A stretch of 64,000 nucleotides of DNA from Actinoplanes octamycinicus. GTDB lineage: Bacteria > Actinomycetota > Actinomycetes > Mycobacteriales > Micromonosporaceae. A program made the position numbers and the translations under genes. Shown here piece by piece: positions 1 to 8,578 of the stretch. A model generated the notes under the pieces. It made no database searches and was not told the DNA's origin. It worked only from the letters and a program-made list of their open reading frames with translations. Location: positions 9,839,501-9,903,500 of the forward strand of contig NZ_JACHNB010000001.1 of NCBI RefSeq assembly GCF_014205225.1, written 5' to 3'. Numbering within the stretch: the first letter of the stretch is position 1; every line of letters begins with the position of its first letter.

Positions 1-942
1 GTAGCCACCGGCGTCGATCGCGCCGGCGAACACCCGGAACTCGGTGCCGCGCAGGTACTCGGTGAGCTCGACCAGCTCGACGCCGTACCGCAGGTCGGGC
101 TTGTCGGAGCCGTACCGGTTCATCGCGTCGGTCCAGGTGATCCGCGGGATCGGCAGCTGCACCTGGTAGTCGGCGAGCTCGCTCCACAACCGGGAGACGA
201 TCTCCTCGCCGAGCGCGATGATGTCGTCCTGCGTGACGAACGACATCTCGATGTCGAGCTGGGTGAACTCCGGCTGCCGGTCGGCGCGGAAGTCCTCGTC
301 GCGGTAGCAGCGGGCGATCTGGTAGTAGCGCTCCATGCCGGCCACCATCAGCAGCTGCTTGAACAGCTGGGGGGACTGGGGCAACGCGTACCACGAGCCG
401 GGCTGCAGGCGGACCGGGACCAGGAAGTCGCGGGCGCCCTCCGGCGTCGACCGGGTCAGGGTCGGCGTCTCGATCTCGTTGAAGTCGTGCGCGTGCAGGA
501 CCTCGCGGGCGATCTGGTTGGCGCGGCTGCGCAGGCGCAGCGCCTTCGCCGGGCCGGACCGGCGCAGGTCCAGGTAGCGGTACTTCAGCCGGATGTCGTC
601 GGAGGCGGTGATCGCGTCGTCGATCGGCAGCGGCAGCGGGGCGGCCTCGGAGAGCACGGTCAGCTCGGTGGCGACCACCTCGACGGCGCCGGTGGCGAGC
701 TCCGGGTTCTCGTTGCCGGCCGGGCGGGCGTTGACCTCGCCGACGACCTTGACACAGAACTCGTTGCGCAGCGCGTGCGCGTCCTCCTCGCGGAAGACCA
801 CCTGCACCACACCGGAGCCGTCCCGCAGGTCGACGAAGATGACACCGCCGTGGTCGCGCCGGCGGGCCACCCATCCGGCAAGCGTCACCGTCGTGCCGGC
901 GTCAGTGGCACGCAGACTGCCGGCGTCATGGGTCCTGATCAC
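1..942 (-). CDS. aspS: Aspartyl-tRNA synthetase, N-terminal part (cut by window edge)
   Basis: Charges tRNA-Asp with aspartate (class II synthetase, cytosol). The 314 residues present cover the N-terminal OB-fold anticodon-binding domain (about 10-105), the YRYLDLRR segment (about 117) and the first half of the catalytic core, including the class II motif-2 region [14 protein letters not shown] near residue 213. The bacterial GAD insertion and motif 3 lie beyond the window. The start is GTG at 940-942, with the Shine-Dalgarno sequence TAGGAG about 8 nt upstream. Whether it is a discriminating or non-discriminating AspRS cannot be decided from this part alone. In other actinobacteria aspS lies downstream of hisS; here about 35 kb separates them. 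Confidence 0.97.
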   Translation of the reverse strand, partial: MIRTHDAGSLRATDAGTTVTLAGWVARRRDHGGVIFVDLRDGSGVVQVVFREEDAHALRNEFCVKVVGEVNARPAGNENPELATGAVEVVATELTVLSEAAPLPLPIDDAITASDDIRLKYRYLDLRRSGPAKALRLRSRANQIAREVLHAHDFNEIETPTLTRSTPEGARDFLVPVRLQPGSWYALPQSPQLFKQLLMVAGMERYYQIARCYRDEDFRADRQPEFTQLDIEMSFVTQDDIIALGEEIVSRLWSELADYQVQLPIPRITWTDAMNRYGSDKPDLRYGVELVELTEYLRGTEFRVFAGAIDAGGY

Positions 943-1100
943 GGAAACGTCTCCTAACCGAGTTTCGCGGGGCGCACCCGACATTCTGTCAGCACCCCGT
1001 CCCCGCCCGCGCCACGGGCCACTTTCCCCCGATTCGCTCCCGCCCCGCCGACACCCCTCCGGCCCGTCACCCGCACGCCACTCGGGGCCGGTCCACAGCC

Positions 1101-3044
1101 CTATTCCGGCACCAGCCAGGAAGTGGCCCGCAGCCCAGCCGTGCCGATCCCGCCCACCTCAGTGATCTCCACCAGCACCAACTTGGCCGGCTCCGCCGCG
1201 GTCAGCACGCACAGCGCCGCACCCTTTCTGACCTGCACCTCAGCCCCCGGCCCGAGCGGCCCGGTGCGAATCGCCCGCAGACACCCCGCCGCGTCGAGAT
1301 CGCCGTTCGGCACGCTGCTCCCGGCCACCGAACCCACCGCCAAGGTCAGCCGAGCCGGCCCATTCCCGCACCGGCTGTCATAACGCAGATCCGCGACCTG
1401 CTCGGAAACCCCGGCGCGAGGTTCGTCGAGATCCAGGTAGACCAGCGCGGCACAGCCGATCCGCACATGCAGAGCCTCTTTCGCGTACGTCACCGCCGGC
1501 CCCACCGACGACTGCGCCACCGTGGGAACCGCCTCAGGCGCCGCCACCGGCGTGGCAACCAACCGGTAGACGAGATACCCGCTGGCCCCACTCCCGGCCA
1601 GCGCCAGCAAACTGACCAGCAGCGCGACAACCGCCAGCCGCCGTCCACCCTTACCCCCGGGAGCCGGCAGCCGCTCGGTAGCCCCTTGCTCAGTGGGCCA
1701 CCAAGGCGTCCGCGAAACCCCCACGTCCCCGGAAGTCACCCCCACCGACGGCGGCCCCGGCACCTCCCGCGTCCGCCCCGACGCCGCCTGCACCCCTCCC
1801 GGCACCGCCCGCACCCCTCCCGGCGCCGCTTGCACCCGTCCCGACGCCGCTTGCACCCGACCCGGCGCCGCCTGCACCGGCCCCGACGCCGCCTGCACCC
1901 GACCCGGCGCCGCCTGCACCCGACCCGGCGCCGCTTGCACCCGCCGCCCCGGCGCCGCCTGCACCCGGCCCGACGCCGCTTGCGCCCGACCCGGCGTCGC
2001 CTGCACCGGCCCCGGCGCCGCCTGCACCCGACCCGGCGCCGCCTGCACCCGACCCGGCGCCGCTTGCACCCGCCCCGGCGTCGCCTGCACCCGACCCGAC
2101 GCCGCTTGCACCCGCCCCGGCGCGGCCTGCACCCGACCCGGCACCGCTTGCGGCCGCCCCGACGCCGAGCCCGCCTCGTCCCGATTTCTCCCGCCGGCCA
2201 GCGCACCCGCGTCTGAAGAGGAGCCCTCCGCGAGCCCCTTCCCCGGACCCGCCGGCACACCCACTCCCGGCGACGAAATCTCCGACACCCGCGATGCCGC
2301 GGCCCGCGAAGAACCCGCACCCGACGAATTTCCGCCAGACCTCGAACCCGAATCCCCTGGCCGAGCAGCCCGATCCCGACTCGACCGAGGCCCCGGCACC
2401 CGCCCAGTCCCCAAGTCCCCCGACCGCTGCGGATATGCCTGCCGAATCAACCCTGGCCGAGCACCCTCCGCCGAACTCCCTGTCCGCCCAGCCGCCGCCA
2501 CCGAGCGCCCCGCACCCACTTCTGCGCCCGCGCCCATCACAGCCTCTGCCTCAGGACGCTCGGCCGCGCTCGCCACACCTCCCGGCGTCCCGGGACCCTC
2601 ACCGACACCCGCCGCAGCGCTCGTCTCCGGCCAACCAGCCGGACCGGCCGGGGCATCGGAAGCCAAACGGCCGCCTCTCCTCACCACCCCGGGTGGCGTG
2701 GCCGCCCCGACAGCCCGCGTGGCCCTGACAGTGGGGTCCTCCGGAGCGACCCGACTCCCCGACCCCGCTGCCTGACTGACGTAACCGGCCAGCCCCGACT
2801 GGTCCCACTCCTCCGGTCCCGCCGGATCGACCCGGCGCTCCCGGCCTTGGGCCCCCTCCTCCGGCCCCGCCGAACCATCCCGGCGCTCCCGGCCTTGGGC
2901 CCCCTCCTTCGGCCCCGCCGAATCGTCCCGGCGCTCCCGGTTCAGGGCCCGCTCAGAAGCATTCTGACCAGCATTTTCGGAGTAACTGGCTGCACGAAAA
3001 ACAGGCAAGAGGAATCCTCCAGCACAGTAGGCGAAACCTCCCAA
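1101..3044 (-). CDS. Repeat-rich single-pass membrane protein of unknown function
   Basis: I do not recognise a family. The C-terminal third looks like a genuine protein: one transmembrane helix ([16 protein letters not shown] and following, about residues 475-500), then a roughly 110-residue extracytoplasmic domain with four cysteines (IGCAAL, SRCGNG, AGCLRA, ALCVLT) that could form two disulfides. The cytoplasmic N-terminal part is low complexity: about three 16-residue RERRDxSAGPxEGAQG repeats near the start, and about 18 copies of a seven-residue VQAAPGR-type unit in the middle. The start at 3044 is uncertain, because the repetitive part stays open in several frames and a later start is possible. 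The topology resembles other actinobacterial proteins with a disordered cytoplasmic tail and a small extracellular domain. Confidence 0.6.
   Translation of the reverse strand: MGGFAYCAGGFLLPVFRAASYSENAGQNASERALNRERRDDSAGPKEGAQGRERRDGSAGPEEGAQGRERRVDPAGPEEWDQSGLAGYVSQAAGSGSRVAPEDPTVRATRAVGAATPPGVVRRGGRLASDAPAGPAGWPETSAAAGVGEGPGTPGGVASAAERPEAEAVMGAGAEVGAGRSVAAAGRTGSSAEGARPGLIRQAYPQRSGDLGTGRVPGPRSSRDRAARPGDSGSRSGGNSSGAGSSRAAASRVSEISSPGVGVPAGPGKGLAEGSSSDAGALAGGRNRDEAGSASGRPQAVPGRVQAAPGRVQAASGRVQATPGRVQAAPGRVQAAPGRVQAAPGPVQATPGRAQAASGRVQAAPGRRVQAAPGRVQAAPGRVQAASGPVQAAPGRVQAASGRVQAAPGGVRAVPGGVQAASGRTREVPGPPSVGVTSGDVGVSRTPWWPTEQGATERLPAPGGKGGRRLAVVALLVSLLALAGSGASGYLVYRLVATPVAAPEAVPTVAQSSVGPAVTYAKEALHVRIGCAALVYLDLDEPRAGVSEQVADLRYDSRCGNGPARLTLAVGSVAGSSVPNGDLDAAGCLRAIRTGPLGPGAEVQVRKGAALCVLTAAEPAKLVLVEITEVGGIGTAGLRATSWLVPE
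1781..2166. repeat. 21-bp minisatellite, about 18 copies, inside the membrane-protein gene
   Basis: Tandem 21-bp units of the form GCCGCCTGCACCCGACCCGG(C/T), with scattered substitutions. On the minus strand they encode VQAAPGR-like heptads. One unit is 24 bp (VQAAPGRR), so the frame is kept throughout. Preservation of the heptad frame argues that the repeat is translated. Copy number is likely variable between strains. Confidence 0.9.
2811..2948. repeat. 48-bp tandem repeat, about 3 copies, near the 5' end of the membrane-protein gene
   Basis: Three successive copies, the third incomplete, of a 48-bp unit encode [16 protein letters not shown] and variants on the minus strand. The unit length is a multiple of three and differs from that of the downstream 21-bp array, so the two arrays arose separately. 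Confidence 0.8.
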
Positions 3045-3098
3045 ATAGGCTAAATACTTCCGATCTCCAACAACATCCCCCAGCGAGGCGACCCCACG

Positions 3099-3275
3099 CC
3101 GCCCAGCCCACGCCCCACCCGGCCGCCCACAAACTCAGCACCGCCCAGCCCACACCCCACCCGGCCGCCCACAAACTCAGCACCGCCCAGCCCACACCCC
3201 ACTCGGCCGTCCGCAAACTCAACGCCGCCCACCCCACGCCCCACCCGGCCGTCCGCAAACTCAGCACCGCCCAGC
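3099..3275. repeat. 42-bp intergenic tandem repeat, about 4.2 copies
   Basis: The unit contains CCCAGCCCACACCCCACCC followed by GGCCGCCCACAAACTCAG. The copies are 85-100% alike by eye. The array lies between the ComB-like gene (stop at 3320) and the start of the repeat-rich membrane protein (3044). Because 42 is a multiple of three, every frame stays open across it, which creates spurious small reading frames. I see no ribosome-binding site and do not call a gene. Confidence 0.85.
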
Positions 3276-3319
3276 TTGAACCCCTCTCCGACCCAGCACT
3301 CCCGGCACAGCCCTCCGGA

Positions 3320-4108
3320 TCAGCGCTTCTCACCAGTGGGAGCCGCCCGCCGGTACCACCCCTCGTGGAGCACCGGAACGACGTCCGTCGAACCCACCTC
3401 CCCGGCGATCACCACGTCGTCGCCGAATCCGATAGCCGCCAGCTCCCGGCCCGACCCCGCCTCAGCGAGAGCCTCCGGAAGGCGGTCAGACACCGACCGA
3501 TATGCCGCTACCGCCACCTCCGCCTCCGGCGAGCGGTCCCCGAACCCGTCGAGGAACGCCCCCGCACCCCACAGGTCCTCCACCGCCGGCCGCAACGACC
3601 CGTCCGGCCACCGCTCCCCCGCCGCGATGACGGCAACCGTCCGCCCCGCGGCTCGCTCCCGAACCCACACCGCGGCCGCCGCCGCGTTCCGCAGACTGAC
3701 GCCCACCACCGTCACCCCGTCACTCCCGTCGGCACGACCGCCCGCGAGGTGGGCGGAGATCGCCGAACCGTTGGGCGACGGCAGCACCAGCCGCTCGATC
3801 GAGCGCTGGGCCGCCACCCGCCGGATCGCCGCCGGCGACAGGCTGATCTCGTCGGGACCGGCCACCGACCGCCCCACCGCCAGCTCTGCGCCGTGCCGGG
3901 CAGCCGCCTCCGCCGCGCTGTCGTCCCGCCACGGGTAGGGCAGCACCGCGACCCCGTGCTCCACCGCGACGCTCAACGCCGTGGTGAACGACAACACGTC
4001 CACCACCGCCACGAACGCCGCCCCGGCCGCAACCGCCTCCGCCCCGGCAAGCCCCCACTCGAAGCGAGCCCGATAGCGCTCCTGCCCGAACACTCGCACC
4101 CCGTCCAC
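3320..4108 (-). CDS. ComB-like 2-phosphosulfolactate phosphatase family protein
   Basis: The family hydrolyses 2-phosphosulfolactate to sulfolactate, a step of coenzyme M biosynthesis in methanogens; its role in actinobacteria is unsettled. The 262 residues match the usual length. Family features visible are VVDVLSFTTALSVAVEHG (about 37-55), LPSPNGSA (about 125), the VIAAGERWPDGSLRP loop (about 178) and an ED-GAGAFLDG segment after it. The start is GTG at 4108 (MDGVRVFG); a GTG three codons later is also possible. No other coenzyme M or sulfonate gene is visible nearby, so the physiological substrate is unknown. The 42-bp repeat array lies just downstream. Confidence 0.85.
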   Translation of the reverse strand: MDGVRVFGQERYRARFEWGLAGAEAVAAGAAFVAVVDVLSFTTALSVAVEHGVAVLPYPWRDDSAAEAAARHGAELAVGRSVAGPDEISLSPAAIRRVAAQRSIERLVLPSPNGSAISAHLAGGRADGSDGVTVVGVSLRNAAAAAVWVRERAAGRTVAVIAAGERWPDGSLRPAVEDLWGAGAFLDGFGDRSPEAEVAVAAYRSVSDRLPEALAEAGSGRELAAIGFGDDVVIAGEVGSTDVVPVLHEGWYRRAAPTGEKR

Positions 4109-4232
4109 CTCTCACCGACCGGCCAGCCCGTTCGACCGATCCCGCCGCGAAGCCACCCTCACCCATCACCACCGCGAGGGCGTCCCACGAACCAACGCCT
4201 CGCCAACCAGACGCCTCGCCGTCCAGCGGCCC

Positions 4233-4577
4233 TCACCGGAATTCCCGGACCACCTCGATCGTCCCGACGATGTGGTCGTTGAACTCCTCGAGCTCCTCCG
4301 CCGGAACCCACAGCTCCAAGATCGTGTCCCCACCCGCCTGCCGCACCGGATAGCGAGCCGCGAACGCCGCGTCCACCTCGAACCGGGTCACGAATCCCAC
4401 TCCGGAGGCGGGCACGTTCCAATCCCGAGCGATCCGCACCGCGTAGTCCTCGTTCAGCACCGGGTAGAAGATCGGCTGGTCGGGCAACCGAGGTGGCCAC
4501 CGCCGCCATCCCGAGGCCCGCACCAACTCGAGCTCTCTCGGCCCGGTCGGCCGCCAGAGTGTCAAGGTCTCCGTCAT
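4233..4577 (-). CDS. Small conserved actinobacterial protein of unknown function
   Basis: A 114-residue soluble protein beginning MTETLTLWRPTGP, with the conserved stretches GWRRWPPRLPDQPIFYPVL and RDWNVPASGVGFVTRF and a C-terminal LWVPAEELEEFN segment. I recall close homologues in streptomycetes and related genera, often labelled ADP-ribosylation/crystallin J1. Nothing here resembles the ADP-ribosylglycohydrolase catalytic sites, so that label should not be read as a function. The ATG at 4577 is chosen because homologues begin at MTxTLTLWRP. It lies downstream of the PLP enzyme on the same strand, 77 bp away. Confidence 0.8.
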   Translation of the reverse strand: MTETLTLWRPTGPRELELVRASGWRRWPPRLPDQPIFYPVLNEDYAVRIARDWNVPASGVGFVTRFEVDAAFAARYPVRQAGGDTILELWVPAEELEEFNDHIVGTIEVVREFR

Positions 4578-4654
4578 GCCGCGCAGTCTTCCAACATCGA
4601 CTCCTCCTCGTCGCCTTGTTTCCGCCGGCCGCGGGCCCCGGTCGGGGACCACGA

Positions 4655-5845
4655 TCAGAAGTGGGTGTGCAGCACGCCCACCACCCGCCGGTCCTCATCC
4701 ACCACCGGGATGTCCCGCCACTTGTCGAACGCGGTGCACGGATGCGAGATCCCGAACCTGACCAGGTCACCCGGCACCAGCTCGACGCCGTCGCCCACCT
4801 CCAGATAGGTGTGGTGGTCGTTGAGCCGCGTCACCCGCAGCCCTTCGGCAGATGACGCGGCGCCATCACCTCGCCGGATCTCCAGCGGCACCGGCAGCCC
4901 CTCGTCGAACGGCGCGTCCCGCTTGCCCATCCCGGCCAGCGCCAGACCGGGCTCGGGCGCCGACAGCACCTGCGCCCAGATCTCCAGAGCCGCCACCAGC
5001 GACCCGTCCGCGGGCACCCGGGCGAACGGCGTCCGCTCCCGGTAGAAGCCGTCATCGTGGGTGACCGAGGCCCCGCTGCGCAGAATCAGCCGAGCCCGCC
5101 CCGCCAACCCGGCGAGCCGGTCGGTCACCCGGTCGAACCACGCGCTGCCACCAGCCGAGACGATCGGCTGCTCCGGCAGCAGCCCGTCCCGGGTCAACCG
5201 CTCGAAACCGGCGACCAGGTCATCGAGGTAGGCGTCCACACCGGCCTGGTCGGCGAGCTGCCCCTCATATCCGGTCACGCCGACCAGCTCCACCCCCGGC
5301 TCGCCGACGGCGGCCCGCGCAACCTCGACCAGCTCGTCCAGCGTGCGCACCCCGGTCCGGCCACCCGGATGTCCCAGCTCGACCAGGACACGGGCCCCGC
5401 CCGCCGCACCCGCCGCCCGCACCCCGGCGACCGAGTCGACCTGGAAGGAGACCTCCCCACCGGCCGCGCTCTCGGCGGCCAGCCAGCTCAGAGCGGTGTG
5501 ATCGAGAACCTGGTTCGCGATCAGCACCCGCGGCACGCCGAGCCGCCGCAGCACCAGAGCCTGATTGGCGGTGGCCACGGTCAGCCCCCACGCGCCGGCA
5601 CGCAGCTGCGCGTCGAACAGGCCGGGCGCCATCGTCGTCTTGGCGTGCGGCGCGAAGTCGAACCCGTGCCGCCGGCAGTAGGCAGCCATCGCGGCGATGT
5701 TCGCCTCCACCGCCGCTCGCCGCACCACCAGGAGCGGCCAGGTGAAGCCACCCCCGAAGATACTCGGCCGATCCGCCGCGAGCTGCTCGGCGGTCCGGGC
5801 GCCGTGGGGCAGCCAGAAACCCTTGCTCCGCCAGTCGATCGTCAC
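4655..5845 (-). CDS. PLP-dependent D-amino-acid dehydratase/deaminase (DSD-like, alanine-racemase fold)
   Basis: Likely removes ammonia from a D-amino acid, or cleaves a beta-hydroxy D-amino acid, with PLP and zinc. The 396 residues have the alanine-racemase-type barrel with the PLP lysine in PHAKTTM (K69) and a C-terminal beta domain. GISHPCTAFDKW near the end supplies H368 and C370, the His-x-Cys zinc pair of eukaryotic-type D-serine dehydratase; D-threonine aldolases carry His-Asp there. This favours dehydratase/deaminase activity. The GTG start at 5845 has GGGAGG six nt upstream. It is divergent from the APH-type kinase (50 bp between) and part of the amino-sugar/D-amino-acid group; the RidA gene at 11.3 kb could clear its 2-aminoacrylate product. 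The substrate is inferred. Confidence 0.88.
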   Translation of the reverse strand: MTIDWRSKGFWLPHGARTAEQLAADRPSIFGGGFTWPLLVVRRAAVEANIAAMAAYCRRHGFDFAPHAKTTMAPGLFDAQLRAGAWGLTVATANQALVLRRLGVPRVLIANQVLDHTALSWLAAESAAGGEVSFQVDSVAGVRAAGAAGGARVLVELGHPGGRTGVRTLDELVEVARAAVGEPGVELVGVTGYEGQLADQAGVDAYLDDLVAGFERLTRDGLLPEQPIVSAGGSAWFDRVTDRLAGLAGRARLILRSGASVTHDDGFYRERTPFARVPADGSLVAALEIWAQVLSAPEPGLALAGMGKRDAPFDEGLPVPLEIRRGDGAASSAEGLRVTRLNDHHTYLEVGDGVELVPGDLVRFGISHPCTAFDKWRDIPVVDEDRRVVGVLHTHF

Positions 5846-5895
5846 CCTCGGCCTCCCTCGGTCGTGGTCTTGTAGCCGCTTGCCAGACTGCTCGC

Positions 5896-6816
5896 ATGGT
5901 CGAGATCACCGTGCCGAGCACATTCGCCCGTCAGGTCGCGGAGTGCTGGGGAGCCGACGGCATCCGGTGGCTGGCCGCTCTGCCGGAGACGGCCAACGAG
6001 GTCCTGCGGGACTGGGATCTCCGTCTGGACCGCATGTATCCGCTGAGTCTGAACTGGGTCACCCGGGTGCGCCGCGCCGACGGATCGGCCGCGGTGCTCA
6101 AGATGGGCGTGCCGGAGGGCGGACACATCGCGGGCGAAGCCGTCGCACTCGAGTTTTTCGGCGGGCACGGCGCGATCGCGGTGCTCGCCCACGACCGGGC
6201 GCGCGGCGCGCTGCTGCTGGAGGAGGCCGCACCGGGGGTGCCGGCGCGGTCGCTGGTGCCGGATCGGGACGAGGCCGCCACCGCCACGCTGATCGAGGTG
6301 ATCCGCCGCCTGCACCGGCCCGCACCGCCCGGCATCCCGATCCCCGAGCTGGCCGCGCGTCGCGCGTCCTTCGACGGGCACCTGGGGCGTTTCCCGGGCG
6401 ACGATCCGCTGCCGCGGCATCTGGTCGAGCGCGCGGGACACCTGCTCACCGAGCTGTGCGCGACCGCCACCGAGCGGGTCGTGCTGCACGGCGACCTGCA
6501 CCATGACAACGTGCTCACCGCCGACCGGGAGCCGTGGCTGGCGATCGATCCGCACGGGGTGGTCGGCGACCCCGGATATGAGATCGGGGCGATGCTCTAC
6601 AACCCGGACCCGATGGATGACGACGACACCGTGCTCAAGCTGGTGCCGGCCCGCATCGAGCAGCTCGCGGACGGTCTGGGCATGCCGATCGAACGCGTGG
6701 TGGCCTGGGGTTTCGTTCAGGCGGTGCTCTCCGAGGTGTGGAATGCCGAGGGGGTGGGCAAGGGCACCGGGCGGCCGCTGCGCCTGGCCCACCTGCTGCT
6801 GCCCCGGCTGCCCTGA
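5896..6816 (+). CDS. APH(6)/hydroxyurea-type phosphotransferase
   Basis: A 306-residue member of the aminoglycoside 6-phosphotransferase/hydroxyurea kinase family. It shows the kinase-like Brenner motif HGDLHHDNVL (about 199-208, catalytic Asp) and the metal-binding segment IDPHGVVGDPGYEIG. An N-terminal lobe lysine lies in AAVLKMGVP. Family members phosphorylate streptomycin or small metabolites; many chromosomal copies have no known resistance role. Its place beside a hexosaminidase and a D-amino-acid enzyme suggests a sugar or amino-sugar substrate instead, which is inference. No Shine-Dalgarno sequence precedes the ATG, so the transcript may be leaderless. It converges on the GH20 gene. 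Confidence 0.88.
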   Translation: MVEITVPSTFARQVAECWGADGIRWLAALPETANEVLRDWDLRLDRMYPLSLNWVTRVRRADGSAAVLKMGVPEGGHIAGEAVALEFFGGHGAIAVLAHDRARGALLLEEAAPGVPARSLVPDRDEAATATLIEVIRRLHRPAPPGIPIPELAARRASFDGHLGRFPGDDPLPRHLVERAGHLLTELCATATERVVLHGDLHHDNVLTADREPWLAIDPHGVVGDPGYEIGAMLYNPDPMDDDDTVLKLVPARIEQLADGLGMPIERVVAWGFVQAVLSEVWNAEGVGKGTGRPLRLAHLLLPRLP

Positions 6817-6875
6817 GCCGGGCCGCGCCAGGCGGCTCCGCTGGGTGACGCCGCCGCTGGGGCGGCCTGCGGCCA

Positions 6876-8504
6876 TCATGCGGGCGCCTGGTCCAGGTCC
6901 GCGGTCATCTCGCGCAATTCCGCGAGACGATCCTTGACGGTACGAGGGTGGCCGGGCGCGTCCGGTCGTGCGTCCCACGGGCGGGGTCCGGACAGTGGCC
7001 GATAGTTCACCCCGAGGGCATCCAGCCTGGTCAGATGGGTCGCCAGCCGGGTGGAGAACGCGGCGAAGTCACGCTCGGCCGGCCCCCAGACCGTCTCGGC
7101 GAACGCGCAGAGTCGCGGAAAAGCCTGGTAGTCGACCCGGCGCGCGGACTCCATGTGCTCGGTCCAGAGGTTGGCCTGGCCGCCCAGGATCCGGCCGGCC
7201 TGCTCCGGGGTGAGGCCGGGCGGGACCGGGTCGAAGGCGTGCACGTCGGCGAGGGTGAGCAGGGTGCCCACCGGGGTCGGCTCGGCCGGGTCGTCGGACT
7301 GCCGATAGTCCAGGTAGACCGAGGTGTCGGGGCAGGAGACGACGGCATGTCCGGCGCGTGCCGCGTGGGCTGCAGGCCCGACGCCTCGCCACGCGGCGAT
7401 CACCGCCCCGGGTGGCGCGCCGCCGGCCAGGATCTCGTCCCAGCCGAACAACCGGCGCCCTCGGGCGGCGAGATGCTCGGCCAGCCGAGCGGTGAACCAG
7501 GCCTGCAGCCGCTCCGGGCCGACCAGTCCCTCGGACCGGATCCGGGCCTGGGCGATCGGGCTGTCCCGCCACTCCTCGGCCGGGCACTCGTCCCCGCCGA
7601 TCCCGATCAGCTCGCCGGGGAACAGGTCGCAGAGATGGTCGAGCACCGCGAGGCAGAAGTCGAGGGCCTCCGGCCCCAGGTTGAGCACGTGCGTCGAGAT
7701 GCCCCACGAGCTGCGGACCGGACCGGCGAAACCGTTGCCGAGCTCCGGGTACGCCGCGATCGCGGCCTGCATGTGCCCGGGCATGTCGACCTCCGGCACC
7801 ACGGTGATGTGCCGCGCCGCGGCGAACGCGACGATCTCCCGCAGGTCGTCGTCGGAATAGAAGCCGCCGTGCGGACGGGCGTCATAACGCTCGTGCTGCC
7901 GGGAGCCCACCATGGTGGCCGGTCGCCAGGCGCCGACCGAGGTGAGACGCGGACGGCCCGGCACCTCGAGACGCCAGCCCTGGTCGTCGGTGAGATGCAG
8001 ATGCAGCACGTTGAGTTTGTGGAAGGCCAGCAGGTCGATCAGCCGCAGCACGTCGGCGACCGGCATGAAGTGGCGCGCGACGTCGAGCATGACCCCGCGC
8101 CAGCCGAAGCGGGGCGCGTCCTCGATCCGGCCGCCGGGCAGCGTCCAGCGACCACCGGCCAGGCGGCCGCGGCGTAGCGTGGCTGGTGGAAGCAGCTGGC
8201 GCAGGGTCTGTGCGCCGTAGAAGACACCGGCCGCGGAACCCCCGTGGATGTCGACGCCGGTGGGGCGGATGCCCAGTGCGTAGCCCTCGTCGGGGAGCCC
8301 CGGATCGACCCGCAGCCGGATGCCGCCGGAACCGGGTGGCAACGGACAGCCGGTGGCCGGCCCCAGCGAGCCACGCAACCAGATGGCCACCTCGGTCAGG
8401 TCCGCAGGGGCGTCGAGAGGGGTGGCCTGGTCGAGCGGAAAGCCGTCACCCGCCCGCTGGATCCGGACAGGGCTCGGAACAATGCTCGTAAGTAGCTCGT
8501 TCAT
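6876..8504 (-). CDS. Beta-N-acetylhexosaminidase, glycoside hydrolase family 20
   Basis: Removes terminal beta-linked GlcNAc/GalNAc from chitin- or peptidoglycan-derived oligosaccharides by substrate-assisted catalysis. Of 542 residues, about 1-130 form the GH20b domain and 135-480 the catalytic barrel: GWRGVMLDVARHFMP, LHLHLTDDQGWRLEV, VPEVDMPGHMQAA and the catalytic Asp-Glu in IGIGGDECPAEEW (about 303-304). No signal peptide is seen, so the enzyme is probably cytoplasmic and acts on imported oligosaccharides. The ATG at 8504 is close to the divergent regulator gene; a 17-bp inverted motif pair spans the gap and may place it under that regulator. Confidence 0.95.
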   Translation of the reverse strand: MNELLTSIVPSPVRIQRAGDGFPLDQATPLDAPADLTEVAIWLRGSLGPATGCPLPPGSGGIRLRVDPGLPDEGYALGIRPTGVDIHGGSAAGVFYGAQTLRQLLPPATLRRGRLAGGRWTLPGGRIEDAPRFGWRGVMLDVARHFMPVADVLRLIDLLAFHKLNVLHLHLTDDQGWRLEVPGRPRLTSVGAWRPATMVGSRQHERYDARPHGGFYSDDDLREIVAFAAARHITVVPEVDMPGHMQAAIAAYPELGNGFAGPVRSSWGISTHVLNLGPEALDFCLAVLDHLCDLFPGELIGIGGDECPAEEWRDSPIAQARIRSEGLVGPERLQAWFTARLAEHLAARGRRLFGWDEILAGGAPPGAVIAAWRGVGPAAHAARAGHAVVSCPDTSVYLDYRQSDDPAEPTPVGTLLTLADVHAFDPVPPGLTPEQAGRILGGQANLWTEHMESARRVDYQAFPRLCAFAETVWGPAERDFAAFSTRLATHLTRLDALGVNYRPLSGPRPWDARPDAPGHPRTVKDRLAELREMTADLDQAPA

Positions 8505-8562
8505 CCCGGCTCCTTGACCTGGCGGGCGTTTTCCAGGAGGCTACTACGAGCTACATACGAAC
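8484..8562. promoter_or_regulatory. Inverted 17-bp motif pair in the GH20/regulator divergent promoter
   Basis: ACGAGCTACATACGAAC at 8546-8562 (+) and ACGAGCTACTTACGAGC reading leftwards from 8500 to 8484 (-) match at 15 of 17 positions and face outward from the intergenic region. A TTGACC lies between them at 8514-8519. Two near-identical, oppositely oriented sites in a divergent promoter suggest operators for the adjacent winged-helix regulator. The left copy lies within the first codons of the GH20 gene. Confidence 0.55.
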
Positions 8563-8578
8563 CACCAGAGGAGACGCG

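Noticed and set aside
1781..2166. CRISPR array
   Set aside because: The units are contiguous with no spacers, and no cas genes are present.
2953..3333. Possible small Trp/Gly-rich protein over the 42-bp array
   Set aside because: The unit is a multiple of three, so frames stay open by chance; no start signal and an implausible composition.
4233..4577. ADP-ribosylglycohydrolase function for the small conserved protein
   Set aside because: The label is common for homologues, but none of the metal-binding Asp motifs is present; the genuine family member is at 62.5-63.4 kb.
6830..6875. Terminator between the APH-type kinase and GH20 genes
   Set aside because: Several short GCCGCC/GGCGGC pairings are possible, but none is clearly better than background in such GC-rich DNA.
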